DNA of 13,573 nucleotides, taken from positions 1 to 13,573 of the forward strand of contig CAMLMQ010000064.1 in assembly GCA_946481135.1 (NCBI GenBank), given 5' to 3'. Position numbers and translations under genes: made by a program. Position 1 is the stretch's first letter; every line of letters begins with the position of its first letter. This stretch comes from an uncultured Microbacteriaceae bacterium (lineage in GTDB: Bacteria > Actinomycetota > Actinomycetes > Actinomycetales > Microbacteriaceae). Under the pieces are notes generated by a model, which was not told the DNA's origin, ran no database searches, and worked only from the letters and a program-made list of their open reading frames with translations. This document shows, in pieces, positions 6,891 to 13,573 of this stretch.

Positions 6891-6924
6891 GGGTGGCGCC
6901 CTGACCGACGTCGGGGTGCCACCC
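6891..6924 (+). promoter_or_regulatory. Intra-operon stem-loop between binding-protein and permease genes
   Basis: GGGTGGCGCCCTGAC (6891-6905) pairs with GTCGGGGTGCCACCC (6910-6924) across a CGAC loop. This gives an uninterrupted 15-bp RNA stem counting two G-U pairs. It begins 17 nt after the binding-protein stop and ends 6 nt before GAGGA, the likely ribosome binding site of the first permease. No U-run follows. It looks like an mRNA processing/stabilising or partial-attenuation element that keeps the binding protein in excess over the membrane subunits, a known arrangement in sugar ABC operons. It is unlikely to be a full terminator. Confidence 0.75.
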
Positions 6925-6940
6925 CCTCCCGAGGACACCC

Positions 6941-7876
6941 ATGACCAGCACCACGCCCCGCCGCCGCTACCGCCCGCCGGCGCCGCTCGGGGGCCGCCGC
7001 GGCGAGACCCGCCGGACCCTCACGGCGCTCGCGTTCCTCGCCCCCGCGCTCGTCGTGCTCGGCGCCTTCGTCGCCTGGCCCATGCTCTCTGCGCTGCGGC
7101 TCTCGTTCACCGACGCGAGCGGTTTCGGGCGGGAGGAGTTCGTCGGCCTCGACAACTACGCCGACGTGTTCACCGACCCCGACATCGTCGAGGCCGTGAT
7201 CAACACGCTGTGGTACACGGTGCTGTTCACGCCCACCGCCGTCGCGGTCGCTCTGCTACTGGCACTCGCCCTCAACGACCCCCGACTGCCGTTCCGTTCC
7301 TTCTTCCGCACGGCCCTGTTCCTGCCGTTCGTCGTCTCGCTCGCCGTCGCGGCGTTCGCGTGGAGCTACCTGATCGACCCCCAGGTCGGCCTGCTCAACC
7401 ATTGGCTGAGCGGCGTGGGCCTGCGGCTCGGGGACGTGCTCGAAGATCCGCAGCTGGCCATGCCCGCCGTCGCCTTCGTCGCCGTCTGGAAGAACTTCGG
7501 GTTCTACCTTGTGATCTTCCTCGCCGGCCTGCAGGACATCCCGGGCACCCTCTACGAGGCGGCGCGCGTCGACGGTGCCGGTGCGTGGACGCGCCTGCGC
7601 CACATCACGCTCCCGCTGCTGTCGAACACGCTCGCCTTCGTGCTCATCTTCGCGATGATCGCGGCGCTCCAGGCCTTCGACCAGATCTACGTCATGACGG
7701 GCGGCGGCCCGTACGGGCACACCCAGACGATCGTCATGGAGATCTACGAGTCGGGCTTCCGTCGCCTCGAGATCGGGTTCGCATCGGCGCTCTCCTACGT
7801 GCTGCTCGTCGGGACCCTGTTGCTCAGCATCGTGCAGTTCGTCTTCTTCGGTCGACGCGAGAAGGACCTCGGATGA
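6941..7876 (+). CDS. Sugar ABC transporter permease, MalF/LacF type (CUT1)
   Basis: A 311-residue integral membrane protein, one half of the transmembrane channel. An Arg-rich cytoplasmic N-terminus is followed by about six hydrophobic segments, the first at about 28-47 (LTALAFLAPALVVLGAFVAW). The cytoplasmic EAA loop YEAARVDGAGAWTRLRHITLP (205-225) contacts the ATPase. The FDQIYVMTGGGPYGHT stretch is typical of the MalF-like partner. GAGGA lies 5 nt before the ATG. The stop overlaps the start of the next permease (ATGA). No ATPase gene occurs in this operon, so a shared MsiK-type ATPase encoded elsewhere is expected, as is known for actinobacterial CUT1 transporters. Confidence 0.94.
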   Translation: MTSTTPRRRYRPPAPLGGRRGETRRTLTALAFLAPALVVLGAFVAWPMLSALRLSFTDASGFGREEFVGLDNYADVFTDPDIVEAVINTLWYTVLFTPTAVAVALLLALALNDPRLPFRSFFRTALFLPFVVSLAVAAFAWSYLIDPQVGLLNHWLSGVGLRLGDVLEDPQLAMPAVAFVAVWKNFGFYLVIFLAGLQDIPGTLYEAARVDGAGAWTRLRHITLPLLSNTLAFVLIFAMIAALQAFDQIYVMTGGGPYGHTQTIVMEIYESGFRRLEIGFASALSYVLLVGTLLLSIVQFVFFGRREKDLG

Positions 7877-8715
7877 GCGCATCCATCCGACGCCGCCGGC
7901 TTCGCCCCGGCACGATCGTCACGACGGTCGTGCTGCTCGCGGTGACGGCGTTCGTGCTCCTGCCGTTCGCGATCATCCTCTTCACGGCGTTCAAGCCGGT
8001 CGCGGAGGTCAACGCGTTCCCGCCGACCCTCCTGCCCCAGGAGTGGACGCTGTCTAACCTCGAACGGATCGTGACCGAGTTGCCCTTCGCGCGGCTCGTG
8101 CTCAACAGCTTCGTGTTCGCCGGGGGAGTCACGGCGTTCGCGCTCGTCTTCGACTCGCTCGCGGCTTACGCGCTGGCCCGCATCGACTTCCGCGGTCGAC
8201 GGGTACTGCTCATCGCGATCATCGCGAGCCTCATGATCCCGTTCCAGGCGACCCTCATCCCCGTCTACCAACTCGTGAGCGAACTCGGCTGGGTCAACAC
8301 CTACGCGGGACTGATCGCGCCGCGCGCGGCTGACGCCTTCGGCATCTTCTTCCTGCGACAGTTCTTCCTCGCGCTGCCGCGCGACATCGACTCGGCCGCG
8401 CGCATCGACGGCGCCTCGGAGTTCCGCATCTTCCGCAGCATCGTGATCCCCAATGCTGTTCCCGCACTCCTCACCCTCGCGATCTTCACGTTCGTCAACA
8501 ACTGGAACGACCTGCTCTGGCCGCTCGTGTTCACGACCGAGCGAGAGATGGGCACGATCACGTCGGGGCTCACGCTCCTCACCGGACCGGGCGGCATCAT
8601 CCCGCACGGCGTCATGATGGCCGGCTCGCTCATCGCCGTCCTCCCGCTCGTGCTCGCGTTCCTCCTCGTGCAGCGCCGTTTCATCGAGAGCATCGCGACG
8701 ACGGGACTGAAATGA
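7873..8715 (+). CDS. Sugar ABC transporter permease, MalG/LacG type (CUT1)
   Basis: A 280-residue membrane protein that pairs with the preceding permease. The basic N-terminus is followed by a first membrane segment (about 14-39), and IILFTAFKPVAEV then begins the outer loop typical of MalG-like proteins. The EAA loop DSAARIDGASEFRIFRSIVIP lies at 173-193, followed by NNWNDLLWPLVFT, another MalG-family hallmark. The start ATG at 7873 overlaps the previous stop (ATGA). The hydrophobic start and family length match this ATG, although the frame stays open far upstream inside the previous gene. The stop in turn overlaps the start of the GH1-like gene, implying coupled translation and matched subunit amounts. 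Confidence 0.94.
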   Translation: MSASIRRRRLRPGTIVTTVVLLAVTAFVLLPFAIILFTAFKPVAEVNAFPPTLLPQEWTLSNLERIVTELPFARLVLNSFVFAGGVTAFALVFDSLAAYALARIDFRGRRVLLIAIIASLMIPFQATLIPVYQLVSELGWVNTYAGLIAPRAADAFGIFFLRQFFLALPRDIDSAARIDGASEFRIFRSIVIPNAVPALLTLAIFTFVNNWNDLLWPLVFTTEREMGTITSGLTLLTGPGGIIPHGVMMAGSLIAVLPLVLAFLLVQRRFIESIATTGLK

Positions 8716-10001
8716 CCGAACCCACGACCGCCGACCCGAACTGGCATCGCGACGGACGACTGCACTTCGCGCTCGGCGTCGAGGACACCTTCGTGCCGCA
8801 GGGGCGCGTCGGAGAGCGCCCGATCGACGAGTACGAGCTCACCCGGCACTACGAGCACTGGCATGCCGACCTCGGGCTCGCACGGGAGGCCGGCGCCGAG
8901 CTGCTGCGCTGGGGCGTGCCGTGGCACCGGATCAACCCCGCTCCGGGCATCTGGGACTGGTCGTGGCTCGACCGGGTCGTCGACCGCTTCGCCGAACTGT
9001 CGCTGCGCCCCATCATCGACCTCCTCCACTACGGCACGCCGCTGTGGCTCGAGCGGGAGTTCGCGCATCCCGACTATCCCCAGCACGTCGCCGAGTACGC
9101 GACCCGCGTCGCCGAGCGCTACGCCGATCGCGTCACCGACTACACGCCGGTCAACGAGCCGATGATTCACGCCCTGTTCTCGGGCGAATACGCCTACTGG
9201 CCGCCCTACCTCAGCGGGGCGGGCGGCCTCGTGCGGATGATCGAGCGGCTCGCGCGCGGATTCGTATTGAGTCAGCGAGGCATCGTCGACTCGCTCGGCG
9301 AGCGTGCCGTGCTCGTGCACGTGGATGCGGGCTTCCGCTACGCGGGGGACGTCGACGCCCCGGAGCACCGGGATCACGTCGAGCGCCTACGGCGGCAGAC
9401 GCACCTCGTCGAGGACCTCGTCACCGGTCGTGTCGACGCCGCGCACCCGCTCGCGGAGTTCCTGCTCGAGCACGGCATGACCGGCGACGACCTCGCGTGG
9501 TTCACCGAGTCGCCGGCACATCCCGACGTCATGGGCGTCAACTACTACCCGCGACACTCGACCGAGCTCTTCGAGGCCGGCGTCCACCACCGCGGTGGGT
9601 TCGCCGACCCGCGACCTACGCGCGACGACGGGGTCGGCGGACTCGACGAGGTGCTCCGCGCCGCGCTGCGCTTCGGCGCGCCCGTCATGCTCACCGAGAC
9701 CTGCGTCACGGGGTCGGTGGAGGAGCGTCTGGCCTGGCTCGACGCGTCGGTCGACCACCTCCATCGGATGCGCGCCGACGGGGTCGACGTCGTGGGCTAC
9801 ACCTGGTGGCCGGTCTTCGACATGTACGAGTGGACGTACCGCCACACGACGGCCCCCCGCGCCGACCACCTCCTCACGATGGGGCTCTGGCGACTCGACG
9901 AGACCGACGACGGCGACCTCGCCCGAATCCCGACATCGCTCGTCGCCCGCTTCCGTGACCACGCCACCGACCCGCGCAACAACCGTCTGGAGCATCGATG
10001 A
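8712..10001 (+). CDS. GH1-like (clan GH-A) glycoside hydrolase, cytoplasmic
   Basis: A 429-residue retaining glycosidase of the beta-glucosidase type. LRWGVPWHRINPAPGIWDWSWLD (65-87) matches the GH1 motif around the first strands. TPVNEP (145-150) carries the probable acid/base Glu149. TETC (328-331) carries the probable nucleophile Glu329, where typical GH1 enzymes read TENG. GYTWWPVFDMYEW near 362-374 corresponds to the GH1 segment before the C-terminus. There is no signal peptide, so it acts on imported sugars. It is slightly shorter than usual GH1 enzymes (about 440-480). Substrate is uncertain: beta-glucoside, beta-galactoside, beta-xyloside or a beta-linked arabinopyranoside are possible. 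Its place directly before a GH51 gene, with ATGA overlaps on both sides, suggests both enzymes work on the same imported oligosaccharide. Confidence 0.85.
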   Translation: MTEPTTADPNWHRDGRLHFALGVEDTFVPQGRVGERPIDEYELTRHYEHWHADLGLAREAGAELLRWGVPWHRINPAPGIWDWSWLDRVVDRFAELSLRPIIDLLHYGTPLWLEREFAHPDYPQHVAEYATRVAERYADRVTDYTPVNEPMIHALFSGEYAYWPPYLSGAGGLVRMIERLARGFVLSQRGIVDSLGERAVLVHVDAGFRYAGDVDAPEHRDHVERLRRQTHLVEDLVTGRVDAAHPLAEFLLEHGMTGDDLAWFTESPAHPDVMGVNYYPRHSTELFEAGVHHRGGFADPRPTRDDGVGGLDEVLRAALRFGAPVMLTETCVTGSVEERLAWLDASVDHLHRMRADGVDVVGYTWWPVFDMYEWTYRHTTAPRADHLLTMGLWRLDETDDGDLARIPTSLVARFRDHATDPRNNRLEHR

Positions 10002-11503
10002 TCCACGCCCGCCTCACCGTCGACCCGAGCAGCGCCGGGGGCGAGATCGACCGGCGCCTCTTCGGCTCGTTCATCGAGCACCTCGGGCGCGCGGTGTATG
10101 ACGGCATCCACGAGCCGGGACATCCCACTGCCGACGCCGACGGCTTTCGCCGGGACGTGATCGAGCACGTGCGCGAGCTCGGCGTCACGACCGTTCGCTA
10201 CCCGGGCGGCAACTTCGTGTCGGCGTACCGCTGGGAAGATGGCGTCGGTCCGGTCGATCAGCGGCCCCGGCGGCTCGACCCGGCCTGGCACTCCACGGAG
10301 CCCAACCTCGTCGGTCTCGACGAGTTCGCCCGCTGGTCGGCCGCCGCCGGCACCGAGCTCATGCTCGCGGTCAACCTCGGCACCCGCGGCGTCGCCGAAG
10401 CGCTCGAGCTGCTCGAGTACGCGAACATCCCGTCGGGCACGACGCTCTCCGAAGCCCGCATCGCGAACGGCACTCCGGAGCCGCACGACGTGCGCATCTG
10501 GTGCCTCGGGAACGAGATGGACGGGCCCTGGCAGATTGGGCACCGCAGCGCGGACGACTACGGAAAGCTCGCGGTGCAGACGGCCCGGGCGATGCGACAG
10601 GTCGACGATCGCATCCGCCTCGTCGCCTGCGGCAGCTCGAGCCGCGCGATGCCGACGTTCGGTGAGTGGGAGCGCACGGTGCTCGAACACACCTGGGGCG
10701 AGGTCGACTACATCTCCGCGCACGCCTACTACCAGGAGCGGGACGGCGACCTCGCGGGCTTCCTCGCGTCGCCGGTCGACATGGACCGATTCATCGAGTC
10801 GGTCGCCGCCGTGATCGACGAGCTCGCCGAGCGGCGGGGCACCACGCGCCCCGTCACCATCTCGTTCGACGAGTGGAACGTCTGGGACATCGAGCGCTAC
10901 CACGCCGAGGACAAGCACACGGCCATCGACGACTGGCCCGTCGCGCCTCGCCTGCTGGAGGACTCGTACAGCGTCGCCGACGCGGTGGTCGTGGGCGGGT
11001 TGCTCATGTCGCTCGTACGGCACGCCGACCGTGTGACCGCCGCGAGCCTCGCCCAGCTCGTCAACGTCATCGCCCCGATCATGACCGAGCCGGGCGGTCC
11101 GGTGTGGCGCCAGACGACGTTCCACCCGTTCGCGATCACGGCGCGTCTCGCGCGCGGCCGCGCGGTGCCGGTCGAGGTCGACGTCGCGACCTATCCGGCG
11201 ACCGACCTCGGTGACGTGCCGCTCGTCGACGCAGTCGCGACCACCGACGCGGCCGGGAGCGCGGTGTTCTTGGTCAACCGTTCCGTCGGGACGCCGTCGA
11301 CGATCACCGTCGACGTACGCGCACTCGGCGGAATCGGTGTCCGTTCGGCCGTCGGGGTGTGGGACGCCGACCCGTACGCGCGCAACAGCGCCGAGGACCC
11401 CGACCGGGTCGTGCCGCGGGAGCTGGCGGATGTCGCCCTCACCGACGGGATCCTGACGGTGACGCTGCCGCCCGTCGCGTGGGCGGCCGTCGAGCTCGCC
11501 TGA
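9998..11503 (+). CDS. abfA: GH51 alpha-L-arabinofuranosidase, cytoplasmic
   Basis: A 501-residue GH51 enzyme that removes terminal alpha-L-arabinofuranosyl units from arabinan or arabinoxylan oligosaccharides with retention. IDRRLFGSFIEHLGRAVYDGI (17-37), VRYPGGNFVSAYRWEDGVGP (66-85) and VNLGTRG are family signatures. LGNEMDGPWQIGHRSADDYG holds the acid/base Glu173, and SFDEWNVW (289-296) holds the nucleophile Glu292. Both lie within two residues of the numbering known for the Geobacillus enzyme. Length is standard and there is no signal peptide. The ATG overlaps the stop of the GH1-like gene (ATGA). It is the last gene of the operon. Only 58 bp separate it from the convergent permease gene, and no convincing terminator is seen there. 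Confidence 0.96.
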   Translation: MIHARLTVDPSSAGGEIDRRLFGSFIEHLGRAVYDGIHEPGHPTADADGFRRDVIEHVRELGVTTVRYPGGNFVSAYRWEDGVGPVDQRPRRLDPAWHSTEPNLVGLDEFARWSAAAGTELMLAVNLGTRGVAEALELLEYANIPSGTTLSEARIANGTPEPHDVRIWCLGNEMDGPWQIGHRSADDYGKLAVQTARAMRQVDDRIRLVACGSSSRAMPTFGEWERTVLEHTWGEVDYISAHAYYQERDGDLAGFLASPVDMDRFIESVAAVIDELAERRGTTRPVTISFDEWNVWDIERYHAEDKHTAIDDWPVAPRLLEDSYSVADAVVVGGLLMSLVRHADRVTAASLAQLVNVIAPIMTEPGGPVWRQTTFHPFAITARLARGRAVPVEVDVATYPATDLGDVPLVDAVATTDAAGSAVFLVNRSVGTPSTITVDVRALGGIGVRSAVGVWDADPYARNSAEDPDRVVPRELADVALTDGILTVTLPPVAWAAVELA

Positions 11504-11561
11504 CGTCCGGCTTTCGATAGGCGTCCGCCGGGGGCAGGCGCTCCTCAACCCACGGAGGCGG

Positions 11562-12590
11562 CTACGTTCGCGCGTTGCGGGCGGCGAAGCGCTGCTGCAG
11601 CAGCACCGCCACGACGATGATCACGCCCGTGATGACCGCCTGTGCCGAGGTCGACAGGTTGTTGAGCGTGAACACCTGCTCGAGCGTCGCGAAGATGAGC
11701 ACGCCGAGCACGGTGCCGACGATCGTGCCGCGCCCGCCGATGAGCAGGGTGCCGCCGACGACGACGGCGGCGATCGCGTCGAGTTCGTAGAGGGTGCCGT
11801 GGGTCGAGGTGCCGACCCCCGTGCGGCCCATCATCATGAAGCCCGCGATTCCGGCGGCCGTGCCGGCGAGAACGTAGAGCATCACCGTGTGGCGCTTCAC
11901 CTTGAGGCCCGCGAGACGCGCCGCCTCGTAGTTGCCGCCGAGCGCGACCGTGCGGCGGCCGAACGTCGTGCGGCCGAGCAGGAACCACGCTGCGACGGCG
12001 AGGACGGCGAAGATCCAGATGAGCGGGTCGATGCCGAGCAGGTTGCCGCGGAAGAAGCCCTTGAAGTCGTTGTCGTTGATGATGAGCGTCTGCCGGTTGC
12101 CGATGAGTTCGGCGAGACCACGAGCGGCCACGAGCATCGCGAGGGTCGCCATGAACGGGACGACCCGGCCGTAGGCGATGACGAGGCCGTTGAGCAGACC
12201 GGCGGCGGCACCGACGGCGATGGGCACGATGGCGAGTAGGAGCCAGTGACTTCCGCCGGCGGCGGCCTGCACGGCGGCAAGGGTGCCGACGATCGTCGTG
12301 AGACCCATGACGGAGCCGACCGAGAGGTCGATGCCGCCTGCCGTGATGACGAACGTCATGCCGAGACTGATCACGCCGATGATCGACGCGTAGCGCACGA
12401 TCTGCAGGATGGTGTCGACATCCGTCATGCGGTCGGGGCGGGTGATGATCCCGCCGAGGACGATGAGCAGGAGGGCGATGACGAGGCCGAGGTTGCGGCC
12501 GGCCGACCCGGTGAGGAAGCGGCGCAGCCCGCTCGGCTGCTCACGCTCCTCGGCGGTCACGGGGGCGGGGGACGTGGTGGGCTCGCTCAC
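11562..12590 (-). CDS. CUT2 sugar ABC transporter permease (RbsC/XylH/AraH type)
   Basis: A 342-residue membrane protein of the BPD_transp_2 family, which forms the channel of monosaccharide importers for ribose, xylose or arabinose. About eight or more hydrophobic segments are visible. The signature YASIIGVISLGMTFVITAGG, followed by IDLSVGS, is diagnostic. VPFMATLAMLVAARGLAELI, GNYEAARLAGLKVKRH and GRTGVGTSTHGTLYELDAIAAVVVGG are further family motifs. The GTG start at 12590 overlaps the ATPase stop (GTGA) and has AAAGGAAA 8 nt upstream. Being last in an ATPase-permease pair fits the usual binding protein-ATPase-permease order; the binding protein probably lies outside the window. The exact pentose is not readable from sequence. 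Confidence 0.93.
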   Translation of the reverse strand: MSEPTTSPAPVTAEEREQPSGLRRFLTGSAGRNLGLVIALLLIVLGGIITRPDRMTDVDTILQIVRYASIIGVISLGMTFVITAGGIDLSVGSVMGLTTIVGTLAAVQAAAGGSHWLLLAIVPIAVGAAAGLLNGLVIAYGRVVPFMATLAMLVAARGLAELIGNRQTLIINDNDFKGFFRGNLLGIDPLIWIFAVLAVAAWFLLGRTTFGRRTVALGGNYEAARLAGLKVKRHTVMLYVLAGTAAGIAGFMMMGRTGVGTSTHGTLYELDAIAAVVVGGTLLIGGRGTIVGTVLGVLIFATLEQVFTLNNLSTSAQAVITGVIIVVAVLLQQRFAARNART

Positions 12591-13573
12591 GCGGCGTTTC
12601 CTTTCATGACCAGGTCGAGGACGGCAGGCTCGTCGAGCTCCGTCGCGGGGGCCTCGCGCAGCACGCGCCCGTCGCCGACGACGAGCACGCGGTCGGCGAG
12701 GCCGAGCACCTCGGGGATCTCGCTCGAGACGACGAGGATGGCGGCGCCGGAGTCGGCGAGCTGACGGATGAGGCCGTAGATGTCGGCCCGCGCGCCGACG
12801 TCGACGCCGCGGGTCGGCTCGTCGAGCAGCAGCACGGTCGTGCCGTGCACGAGCCAGCGGGCGAGCATGATCTTCTGCTGGTTGCCGCCGGAGAGGGTGC
12901 CGGTGATGCGCTCGGGGTCGGCGGGCCGGAGGTCGAGGGCGCGGATCTGCTCCTCGGTCGCCGCGCGTTCGCCCCGCTCGTTGAGGATGCCGCCCCGGGC
13001 GAAGCGCCCGAAGGTGGCGAGCGTCACGTTGCGGTAGATCGGTTCCTGGAGCAGGAGCCCCTGCGATTTGCGCTCCTCCGGTGCGAGCCCGATTCCGGCG
13101 GCGACGGCGTCTCGCACCGAGCCCGGCCGCAGCGCGCGACCGGCGACGCGGACGGTGCCCGCGGTGCGCTTGCGGGCGCCGTAGACGGTCTCGAGGATCT
13201 CCGAGCGACCCGACCCGACGAGTCCCGCGAGCCCGACGATCTCGCCGGCCCGCACCGTGAGCGAGACGTCGGAGAACACCCCGCGCAGCCCGAGGCCGTC
13301 GACGTCGAGCACCGGGGCGGCGTCGGCCGGCAGCTCGCGCCGCGGCGGGAAGACGTACTCGACGGTGCGCCCGGTCATGAGCTCGATGAGCTTCGGGGTG
13401 GGGGTGTCGGCGACCGCGAGCCCGGAGGCCATCGACGCGTCGTCCTTGATGACGGTGATGCGGTCGCCGATCTCGCGGATCTCCTCCAGGCGGTGCGAGA
13501 TGTAGATGACGGCGATGCCCTGGCTGGTCAGTTCCCGGATGACGCGGACGAGGTTCCTGACCTCCTCGGAGTC
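12587..13573 (-). CDS. CUT2 sugar ABC transporter ATP-binding protein (RbsA/XylG/AraG type), C-terminal part
   Basis: The last 328 residues of a double-domain ATPase whose N-terminal part lies beyond the window; the frame is open to base 13573. The visible start (DSEEVRNLVRVIRELTSQG, then AVIYISHRLEEI) is the end of the first nucleotide-binding domain, with its switch histidine. The second domain has GLVGSGRSE at the Walker A site, with Arg where Lys is canonical. That change is normal for the second domain of RbsA-type proteins. PEERKSQGL, LSGGNQQK (signature) and LLLDEPTRGVDVGA (Walker B and D-loop) follow. An internal ATG at 13432 is not the true start because conserved first-domain sequence continues upstream of it. 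It powers the permease encoded immediately after it. Confidence 0.94.
   Translation of the reverse strand, partial: DSEEVRNLVRVIRELTSQGIAVIYISHRLEEIREIGDRITVIKDDASMASGLAVADTPTPKLIELMTGRTVEYVFPPRRELPADAAPVLDVDGLGLRGVFSDVSLTVRAGEIVGLAGLVGSGRSEILETVYGARKRTAGTVRVAGRALRPGSVRDAVAAGIGLAPEERKSQGLLLQEPIYRNVTLATFGRFARGGILNERGERAATEEQIRALDLRPADPERITGTLSGGNQQKIMLARWLVHGTTVLLLDEPTRGVDVGARADIYGLIRQLADSGAAILVVSSEIPEVLGLADRVLVVGDGRVLREAPATELDEPAVLDLVMKGNAA

Noticed and set aside
5621..6922. Minus-strand frame of 433 codons opposite the binding-protein gene
   Set aside because: It is a low-complexity Arg/Gly/Val-rich translation without motifs, antisense to a clear lipoprotein gene.
11539..11560. Small hairpin between the convergent GH51 and CUT2 permease genes as a bidirectional terminator
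   Set aside because: The best stem is about 6 bp with a bulge and a 9-nt loop, and no U-run follows on either strand. It is too weak to call.
13430..13432. ATG at 13432 as the start of the ATPase
   Set aside because: The same frame upstream encodes the conserved end of the first nucleotide-binding domain (YISHRLEE), so the gene simply runs off the window.

Overview
The window is high-GC DNA with the codon use, TANNNT-type -10 elements and tightly packed, overlapping start/stop codons of an actinobacterium. The closest fit by gene content and style is Microbacteriaceae (Agromyces/Microbacterium-like); that placement is inference. It is a catabolic island for plant pentoses (arabinan, arabinoxylan, xylose). 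No RNA genes, insertion sequences, CRISPR arrays or prophage genes are visible.

Layout. (1) 1-2076: the 5' part of a xylose isomerase gene (xylA, minus strand) runs divergently from a LacI-family regulator. A perfect 13-bp-arm inverted repeat lies between them. The regulator stop overlaps the start of a small cytoplasmic NodB/CE4 deacetylase-like gene. (2) 2086-4209, minus strand: a secreted three-module enzyme with a GH93-like Asp-box propeller, a CBM35-like module and a ricin-type lectin module. (3) 4210-4469: divergent control region with one LacI-type operator and promoters in both directions. (4) 4470-11503, plus strand: a second LacI regulator, a second copy of the operator on a clear promoter, then an operon of lipoprotein binding protein, two CUT1 permeases, a GH1-like glycosidase and a GH51 arabinofuranosidase. 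The last three junctions are ATGA overlaps. A strong 15-bp hairpin sits between the binding-protein gene and the first permease. (5) 11562-13573, minus strand, convergent: permease and (partial) double-domain ATPase of a CUT2 ribose/xylose/arabinose-type transporter that continues beyond the window.

Working model (inference): the secreted GH93-like enzyme trims arabinan-type polymer while bound through its CBMs. The CUT1 transporter imports the short oligosaccharides, probably using a shared ATPase encoded elsewhere. Cytoplasmic GH51 and GH1-like enzymes cut them to monosaccharides. The second LacI regulator represses both the secreted enzyme and the transporter operon through the shared operator core TACAACGTTGTA. 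The CUT2 transporter and xylose isomerase handle free pentoses.

The individual gene families are known. The points most worth a second look are the two-copy operator that defines a local regulon, the unusual xylA operator, the intra-operon hairpin, and the deacetylase with a substituted metal-binding histidine.
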